A stretch of 47,993 nucleotides of DNA from positions 1-47,993 of the forward strand of contig SLRQ01000039.1 in assembly GCA_007130885.1 (NCBI GenBank), in the 5' to 3' direction. The translations under genes and the position numbers were made by a program. The notes below the pieces were generated by a model, which saw only the letters and a list, made by a program, of their open reading frames with translations, did no database searches and was not told the DNA's origin. The stretch comes from Deltaproteobacteria bacterium. GTDB taxonomy: Bacteria > Myxococcota > Myxococcia > SLRQ01. How positions within the stretch are numbered: the first letter of the stretch is position 1; each line of letters opens with the position of its first letter. Shown in pieces: positions 42,189-47,993 of this stretch.

Positions 42189-43675
42189 TCGTGATTCGCT
42201 TCGTGCGCAAGCGCATAGGGCGTAAGATAGCCCTGGCCGGGGTGGCCGCGGGCATGGGCGCCGCTGCTTTGGGGATAGTCTTGTCAGGGGAACCGCTGGA
42301 CTCCAGATCCACCTGGGTGCTGGTCGCAGCCGTAACGGCGGGTGTGCTGGCGACGGCCCTTTCTCTTCGGCCCGTCGTTCTCACTCCGCTCGACAGGCTC
42401 ACAGGGGTAATGAAGCAGGCGGAGGAAGGAGACTTTCTAAAGCGGGTGTCGGTTGAATCGGACGATGAGCTTGGAGACCTGGCAAGCAGATTCAACGTAA
42501 TGCTGGCCAAGATCACGGACCTCCTGGCTGAACGGATCGATCGAGAACGGGAGACCGAGCAGATTCAACGCGAGCTGGATCTCAAGAAAGAACTCGCGGA
42601 GAAGACCGACACCCTGGAGGGTCGTATCCGCGACCTCATACTGCTCATGGACGTCACCCGAGCGATCACCTCCAGCCTGGAGCTTGAAGAGGTGCTCGCA
42701 AAGATCACCGACATGGTCGGTGGAGCGCTCGGGTTCGATGAGTTCGCGGTACTTCTTTATGACTCGAACACCAGGGAGTACGAGATCGCCGCGGCCTACG
42801 GTTTCCCGGAGGGCATGGAGGTCGTCGGCCTGAAGTTCAGGCACGACGAAGGAATAATCTCTCTAATGCACGAGCGTCGCGACACGGTCCTGATTCAGGA
42901 TACCTCCAAGGAGCCGCGCTATCTTCACTTCAAGGGGGCACGAAAGGACGACGGCTCTCTGCTCGCCATACCGCTTCTGTACCAGGATCGCATCGTCGGA
43001 GCCCTCTCGTTCAACCGCCCTGGAAAGAACTCCTTCGATCTTCAGGAGATTTGGCTTCTGCAAGCGGTCGCCTCGCAAGCATCCCTGGCGATAGCCAACG
43101 CCAGGCTACATAGAGAGACCGTGGAACTCTCCTTAACGGACGCCTTGACCGGGATAGCAAACCGCCGCGACCTCGAACGCCGCCTCAACATGGAGCTTCC
43201 ACGGGCTGAAAGATTCGGGGCCCCCCTCTCGATCATCATGGCCGACATAGATCACTTCAAGGCCTACAACGATACTCACGGCCATCCATTAGGTGACGAG
43301 ATCTTGCGGACCGTGGCTGAAATACTCGTGGAGTCGGTACGTTCGATCGACACCGTTGCTCGGTATGGGGGAGAAGAATTCACCATCGTGCTCCCCCACA
43401 TCGAGAAGGAGCAGGCACTGGAAGTAGCGGAAAAGCTGCGAGAAGCCATCGGCTCCCATGAATTTCCATACGCCGACACACAGCCCGGAGGCCGCATTAC
43501 TTTCTCGCTGGGCGTGGCTACCTTCCCCGACGACGCAACTACCATCCAAGACATCTTGAACGCAGCCGATGTCGCTCTATACCACGCCAAATCCAGGGGA
43601 CGTAATCGCGTGGAAGGTTACTACGCGAAGCTGGCCGACTGCGAAGAGGAGTCGCGTGGCGTGGCCACCTGCTAG
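42185..43675 (+). CDS. HAMP-GAF-GGDEF diguanylate cyclase
   Basis: The 496-residue product makes cyclic di-GMP. It has two N-terminal transmembrane helices (about 14-36 and 44-64), a HAMP domain (about 66-115), a coiled coil (to about 150), a GAF sensor domain (about 155-305) and a GGDEF domain (about 315-475). The active-site motif is GGEEF (395-399), and the inhibitory I-site RSID (386-389) lies exactly five residues before it, so product feedback is expected. The start is TTG in a TTGA overlap; GTG two codons later is an alternative. A PilZ receptor is encoded at 4138-4485. Confidence 0.92.
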   Translation: MIVIRFVRKRIGRKIALAGVAAGMGAAALGIVLSGEPLDSRSTWVLVAAVTAGVLATALSLRPVVLTPLDRLTGVMKQAEEGDFLKRVSVESDDELGDLASRFNVMLAKITDLLAERIDRERETEQIQRELDLKKELAEKTDTLEGRIRDLILLMDVTRAITSSLELEEVLAKITDMVGGALGFDEFAVLLYDSNTREYEIAAAYGFPEGMEVVGLKFRHDEGIISLMHERRDTVLIQDTSKEPRYLHFKGARKDDGSLLAIPLLYQDRIVGALSFNRPGKNSFDLQEIWLLQAVASQASLAIANARLHRETVELSLTDALTGIANRRDLERRLNMELPRAERFGAPLSIIMADIDHFKAYNDTHGHPLGDEILRTVAEILVESVRSIDTVARYGGEEFTIVLPHIEKEQALEVAEKLREAIGSHEFPYADTQPGGRITFSLGVATFPDDATTIQDILNAADVALYHAKSRGRNRVEGYYAKLADCEEESRGVATC

Positions 43676-43728
43676 GCCATCGGCAACTCGACTGTCACCA
43701 ATCACTTTTTCTCTTATGGAGATTGCTC

Positions 43729-44643
43729 ATGAGCGATGTTCGTTTCGACGGTAAAGTGGCGCTCGTAACCGGCGCTGGAGGAGGGCTCGGAAAAAGCCAC
43801 GCACTCTTGCTCGCCGCACGCGGCGCGAAGGTAGTCGTCAACGACATCGGCGGAGCGCTCTCCGGAGAGGGCCGCAGCCAAACTCCGGCACAGGACGTCG
43901 TCGACGAGATCCTAGCCTCCGGCGGGCAGGCGATCGCCAACTACGACTCGGTGACGCTGCGCGAAGGCGCCGATTCCATGGTGGCCTCCGCCCTCGATCG
44001 CTTCGGCCGCTTGGACATACTCATCAACAACGCCGGCATACTGCGTGACAAATCATTCCACAAACTGGAGGAGAGCGACTGGGATCGCGTGCTGGAGGTG
44101 CACCTCAAGGGCGCCTTCAACGTCACCCAGTCGGCCTGGCCCGGAATGAGAGAGAGGGGCTACGGACGAATCATCATGACCTCTTCCGGCGCGGGGCTCT
44201 ACGGCAACTTCGGACAAGCCCCCTACTCCGCCGCCAAGATGGCGCTCGCAGGCCTTGGCCGCACCCTCGCCATGGAGGGCGCGAAGTACAACCTGCACAC
44301 CAACATCATCGCGCCCGTCGCCAGATCGCGCATGACGGAGACGATCCTGTCCTCGGACCTGCTGGAGTCGCTCGGACCGGAGCTGGTCTCTCCGCTGGTA
44401 GCCTGGCTCTGTCACGAAGCCTGCGAGACCAACGGGGCCATTTACGAGATAGGAGGCGGAATGGTGACCCGTCTGGAGTGGGCCCGCTCGAAGCCCTTCG
44501 CCGCCGGCACGAGCGAGGACTTCACACCCGAGGCACTGCGGGATGCGTGGGATCGCATCAACGACATGAGCGAGGGCAAGGTCTGCAAGAGCTTCCAGGA
44601 GTCCTTGCGGCAGCTACTGGCCGTAGCCACCGGAAAGAGCTAG
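43729..44643 (+). CDS. Short-chain dehydrogenase/reductase, MFE-2/17-beta-HSD4-like
   Basis: The product is 304 residues from ATG at 43729, which has GGAG eight bases upstream; a TTG two codons earlier is less likely. The NAD(P) motif TGAGGGLG, the NNAG motif (INNAGILRD) and the catalytic Ser-Tyr-Lys set (TSSGAGLYG, PYSAAK) are intact. The long insert after VVNDIGGALSGEG and the C-terminal region resemble the hydroxyacyl-CoA dehydrogenase domain of peroxisomal multifunctional enzyme type 2, pointing to fatty-acyl-CoA metabolism. Its stop TAG directly abuts the stop of the convergent lipoprotein gene. Confidence 0.88.
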   Translation: MSDVRFDGKVALVTGAGGGLGKSHALLLAARGAKVVVNDIGGALSGEGRSQTPAQDVVDEILASGGQAIANYDSVTLREGADSMVASALDRFGRLDILINNAGILRDKSFHKLEESDWDRVLEVHLKGAFNVTQSAWPGMRERGYGRIIMTSSGAGLYGNFGQAPYSAAKMALAGLGRTLAMEGAKYNLHTNIIAPVARSRMTETILSSDLLESLGPELVSPLVAWLCHEACETNGAIYEIGGGMVTRLEWARSKPFAAGTSEDFTPEALRDAWDRINDMSEGKVCKSFQESLRQLLAVATGKS

Positions 44644-47235
44644 CTACCAGGCCTCCCAGCTATCGTCGGAGTCGAACAGGGACTCGAGATCCAGACCGGC
44701 CAAATAGCCGTAAGAGACGTAGGAATCGAAGCCGTAGACCGTGAGACCTATGGGCTTCTCCGACGTCACGGTGTGAGTTCCACCCGAGATCTCCTGCCTG
44801 CAAACCTCGTAATCAGACCCGGGAACGCTTTGGCAAACGCTGTCTGATAGCAAAGAGCCGTTTAGCAGCACCTCGGTGCCGGTTCGCCTGATGGCGTTGA
44901 TGTAGTTCCTCGCGATGGTGGTGGGGGCGGTAAAGTGGAAGTCCGTCAGGTACTGCTCCAGAGGAGCGGCGAGGACCATTGCCGGATCTCCCATGCTGCC
45001 GCTGTGCGCGTTCTGCCCTATGAGAAACTGCGAGACCTTTATCGGATGCGCGGCTCCCTGCGTGGAGACTCGGAAGTGTCTGTTAGTCTGAAACTCGACC
45101 CAGTCACCGGCGTTCAAGGTCACATCACCATGGACATCGTTGGTGAAAGTGACCTCGGTGCCGTCGCTTGCCGCGATTACGCGCCAGAAATCGCCCGCGC
45201 TGGCCTGTCCCCCGGGCGGCGGCTCCGATACGGCGCCGATGTAGTTGTGGCCCCAGTTCTCATAGTGGAAAAGCTGCTGCTCTATATGGTCACAGGCAAA
45301 GAAGTTGTAGGGAATGAAACGACAGTCGTTGCCGCTGTAGACCGCTATCGGCTTGTCCGCTCCTATCATGGTGCCGGAAAGATCGGCCTCGTAGTACTCG
45401 ATGACGTTATCTCCGCTGGCACTGCCGCTACGGCTGCCTCCGGCCGCCCGGGTGGCGAGCTGCAAGACCTCGAACCTGTTGAGGGTGACGTCCACCTCGT
45501 CTCCCGGATTCATATCACTCAGTCCGCCGCCGGAGGCGGTGTATCCCCTGGTCCTTATATTCACATTGGTCCCATCCTCGGTGCCCACTATCGCGACGAA
45601 GGTGGGCATGTCGTTGCCACGCAATCGCATGTGCGGAATCGTCAAGGCTATATACCGGCTGGGGCTGCCGAATACGTGCGTCGGCAAAAGGAGCGAGGCA
45701 TCGTTGGTGTAGGAGTAGGTGCTTCCGATCTTGCTGCGCAGAGGATTGAACTGGTACGCGGTGACGGGGACGTTGCTCTCCAACCGGTAGGCGATGTAGC
45801 CGCGCTGAGTGCGTGATCGTCTAGGTGAGCCGGTATGCGCGGCGAGCGGATTCCACGGCAGATAAATTACTTCCAGTTCGCCGCTCGCCACCTCCCTGGA
45901 TGCAACGGGGCTGGTCTTGCCGCGCTCGAACACCTGAACCGTGGCGGTCACATATGGGTTGGGGTTGGCCACGACCACCGCGAAATCATTGTGGAAGATG
46001 CTGTTGAGCAGCTCGTTGGACAGAACGACCGGCCAGTACTCGCACCCTATGTACGAATTGGTCAGGACCGCCAGGGTGCAAAGGTGGATGCACTCCCCTT
46101 CGCTGCACCCGGAATCTGAGTCGGCGCAGTCCTGCTCTTCCCACTTCATACCGTCCGAGCTGCAAACCCGGGCGACGCTTCCATCACACTCGGCGGTTCC
46201 CCGGAGGCAGAGAGTGCACTCACCGTCGATGCACTCATGCTCACAAGGCTCGCCGTCCCAGGAGAAGCCGTCCGCCGCGCAGGTTTCCAGCATTATTGAG
46301 TCGGCGCAGCGCTGCTCTCCCGGTGAACAGACTTGACAAACATCCCCCACGCACTTCACCCCCCTCTCGGCGCAATCGTCCTCCTCCCAGGCCGTCCCCC
46401 TCTCGTTGCACTCGCGCGCCATGTCTCCAACGCACTCCTTCTCACCCGGCGTGCATACGGCACACATATGATCGACGCAGCCGAGCTCGCAGGTCTCCTC
46501 CTCCCAGGCCATTCCCTCTTCATTACAAACCGTCAAGGTGGAGGCATCGACGCATCGCTGCGCTCCCGGCAAGCATACCCGGCAGAAGCCCTCGATGCAT
46601 TCCAGGTCTTCATCGAGGCAGTTGACTTCTTCCCAGGCAGTGCCGGCCTCGTTGCAAGCCCGGGACATCTGCCCGATGCACTCGGCATCTCCCGGAACAC
46701 ACACTATGCATACGTCGTCCGCGCACTCGAGCTTGCACTCCTCGCGCTGCCAAATGAGCCCCTGCTGGTCGCAGACCTCTAGAGTCATGTCGTCGATGCA
46801 ACGCGAATCCCCTGGACGGCAGATGGTGCCGCCCCCGGACCCCTGCTGAATGCAAACGCCGCTGGCCAAATGACACATCTCGTTGGGACCGCAGTCTTCG
46901 TCCCCGGTGCATCTCTCTTGCGGCTCCGGCGTACAGATACCGCCCGCACAAACCTCTCCCGGATCGCAGTCCTCGTTCGCGGTGCAGTAGTCCTCGTCGG
47001 CCGGTTGATAAGGCACGCATCGAGCGTCGATGCAAAGGAAGCCGGGATCACAGTCATCGTTTATAATGCACGTCTCTCCGTCCGGATCATCACCGCTACG
47101 AAGTAGATCGCCGCAGCCGGCCACGAGCAGAAGCGCGAGCGCCAAGGACCAGGCCGAGCGACACCAGGCGGCAGCCTGTAAGAACCCTGCCCCACTTGTT
47201 CCCGTACCCAGCTGGGATGAGCATTTTGAAAGCAT
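44644..47235 (-). CDS. IgGFc-binding-type lipoprotein with Cys-rich repeats
   Basis: The product is 863 residues from ATG at 47235, chosen because GGGAGG lies eight bases upstream. A lipoprotein signal ends in VAGC (Cys41). A Cys-rich region (about 54-380) has three short C-x4-DC modules, then six modules of about 40-45 residues opening C-x-PG-x2-x-C. The modules alternate in two types, so the six are three copies of a two-module unit. Residues 380-855 form an IgGFc-binding-protein N-terminal-like domain, with motifs such as IARNYINAIRRTG and IGLTVYGFDSYVSYGY. Surface adhesion is likely. A paralogue lies just upstream, cut by the window's end. Confidence 0.85.
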   Translation of the reverse strand: MLSKCSSQLGTGTSGAGFLQAAAWCRSAWSLALALLLVAGCGDLLRSGDDPDGETCIINDDCDPGFLCIDARCVPYQPADEDYCTANEDCDPGEVCAGGICTPEPQERCTGDEDCGPNEMCHLASGVCIQQGSGGGTICRPGDSRCIDDMTLEVCDQQGLIWQREECKLECADDVCIVCVPGDAECIGQMSRACNEAGTAWEEVNCLDEDLECIEGFCRVCLPGAQRCVDASTLTVCNEEGMAWEEETCELGCVDHMCAVCTPGEKECVGDMARECNERGTAWEEDDCAERGVKCVGDVCQVCSPGEQRCADSIMLETCAADGFSWDGEPCEHECIDGECTLCLRGTAECDGSVARVCSSDGMKWEEQDCADSDSGCSEGECIHLCTLAVLTNSYIGCEYWPVVLSNELLNSIFHNDFAVVVANPNPYVTATVQVFERGKTSPVASREVASGELEVIYLPWNPLAAHTGSPRRSRTQRGYIAYRLESNVPVTAYQFNPLRSKIGSTYSYTNDASLLLPTHVFGSPSRYIALTIPHMRLRGNDMPTFVAIVGTEDGTNVNIRTRGYTASGGGLSDMNPGDEVDVTLNRFEVLQLATRAAGGSRSGSASGDNVIEYYEADLSGTMIGADKPIAVYSGNDCRFIPYNFFACDHIEQQLFHYENWGHNYIGAVSEPPPGGQASAGDFWRVIAASDGTEVTFTNDVHGDVTLNAGDWVEFQTNRHFRVSTQGAAHPIKVSQFLIGQNAHSGSMGDPAMVLAAPLEQYLTDFHFTAPTTIARNYINAIRRTGTEVLLNGSLLSDSVCQSVPGSDYEVCRQEISGGTHTVTSEKPIGLTVYGFDSYVSYGYLAGLDLESLFDSDDSWEAW

Positions 47236-47368
47236 GGACTTACCCTCCCCGCTCCAAGCAAACGGGCGCGCATCAAAACTACTTATGAGGATCATACATC
47301 AGTCGAGGCGCCTCGCCTACCGAGCTTTTAGTAGCGTCTCTTGCCAGGCTGATCCGAAACGCCGATCT

Positions 47369-47993
47369 CTACCAACCGGGGTTTGCGGATACTATGGAGC
47401 GCAGATCGAGCCCCGCCGGGTAACCGTAGGAGACGTAGCTGTCAAGGCCGTAAACGGTCAGCCCGATAGGCTCGGACGCCGTCACCGAGTAGGTTCCTCC
47501 ATCGAGTTCATGCCGACAGACCTCGAAACCGGTGCCGGGAATGCTCGTCCAGCAGCCGGCCGGCAGCTCCTGACCATCGAGGTTCACGGTGGCTCCGGTG
47601 GGACGAACCGCGTTGATGTAGTTCCTCGCGATGGTCTCGGTCGTAATGAAGGCGTAGTCCTTCCGATACTGCTCGGTCGGAACCGAGAGGATCATGGTGG
47701 GGTCGCCCATGCTGCCGCCATGAGCGTTTTGGCCGATGAAAAACTGCGAGAGCATTATCGGATGATCCGGCCCTTGGGAGGAGACATGAAAGTGATTGCT
47801 CGTCTGAAACTGTATCCAGTCACCCGCGTTCAAAGTGACGTTGCCGTGCACGGCCGGCTGGAAGGTGACCTGCGTACCGTCGACAGCGGCTACCAAGCGC
47901 CATAGGTCTCCAACGTTTGGGTTACCGCCTGGGGGGGGCTCGGCGATGCTTCCCACGAAGCTGGAACCCCAGTTCTGGAAAGGAAAGAGCTGC
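47369..47993 (-). CDS. Paralogous IgGFc-binding-type protein, cut by the right edge
   Basis: The visible part is about 208 C-terminal residues, with the open frame continuing off the right edge (its first visible residues, QLFPFQNWGSSFVGS, match the paralogue's QLFHYENWGHNYIGA region). It contains the same signatures (SEPIGLTVYGLDSYVSYGYPAGLDL) and ends in a short tail. It is a tandem paralogue of the gene at 44644-47235, with 133 bases between them. Whether it has its own Cys-rich region or signal cannot be seen. Confidence 0.85.
   Translation of the reverse strand, partial: QLFPFQNWGSSFVGSIAEPPPGGNPNVGDLWRLVAAVDGTQVTFQPAVHGNVTLNAGDWIQFQTSNHFHVSSQGPDHPIMLSQFFIGQNAHGGSMGDPTMILSVPTEQYRKDYAFITTETIARNYINAVRPTGATVNLDGQELPAGCWTSIPGTGFEVCRHELDGGTYSVTASEPIGLTVYGLDSYVSYGYPAGLDLRSIVSANPGW

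Overview
The window looks like chromosomal DNA from a GC-rich, Gram-negative, deltaproteobacterial-type organism, most likely in or near Myxococcota/Bradymonadia. The reasons are several large lipoproteins with Cys-rich modules, an IgGFc-binding-type surface protein, a surface glycosidase with long Pro-Glu linkers, and c-di-GMP genes. This placement comes from gene style only; no rRNA gene is present. About 37 genes are supported, mostly in tightly overlapping operons. I saw no tRNA, rRNA, CRISPR array or insertion sequence.

Layout. 1-6480: a possible partial gene at the left edge, a 0.6 kb stretch with no convincing gene, a VTT/DedA-type membrane protein, a clan GH-A glycosidase lipoprotein with two Pro-Glu linkers, a PilZ protein, and a PfkB kinase next to MTA phosphorylase. 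6642-12778: a Cys-rich lipoprotein, the coupled set SurA-like/rimI/pyrK/pyrD, a DnaJ-like protein with half the usual zinc region, and a hemolysin III family protein. 12882-19153: a nitrogenase-like three-gene operon (NifH-like ATPase, NifD-like and NifK-like subunits) that meets head-on two coupled radical-SAM/SPASM-type genes. 19288-20031: a Crp/Fnr regulator. 20219-23281: pepP, thiS, thiG, thiE. 23271-33548: a minus-strand run aspS, glpA, glpB, a short glpC-like ferredoxin, an AGPS-like flavoprotein, a GlcE-like flavoprotein, a CCG-type Fe-S protein and a lipid kinase. 33751-37414: lexA, hisS, maf, yggS, yggT. 37504-40475: a three-part flavin/Fe-S amine dehydrogenase. 40618-43675: divIVA-like, a membrane-anchored zinc metalloprotease and a HAMP-GAF-GGDEF cyclase. 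43729-47993: an SDR and two IgGFc-type paralogues, the second cut by the right edge.

The best candidate for an undescribed system is 12882-19153. The NifH-like protein keeps the P-loop and both [4Fe-4S] cysteines. By spacing, the two catalytic-type subunits keep only part of the cysteine set that holds the P-cluster in nitrogenase. The NifD-like subunit also carries about 280 extra N-terminal residues that I cannot assign. There are no nifE, nifN or nifB-like genes here. Two rSAM genes and a Crp/Fnr regulator lie alongside. I infer an ATP-driven reductase acting on an unknown substrate, with rSAM enzymes making or modifying that substrate or a cofactor. A second unusual assembly is the glp/AGPS/GlcE/CCG/lipid-kinase operon, which may link glycerol-3-phosphate oxidation to (ether) lipid precursors.
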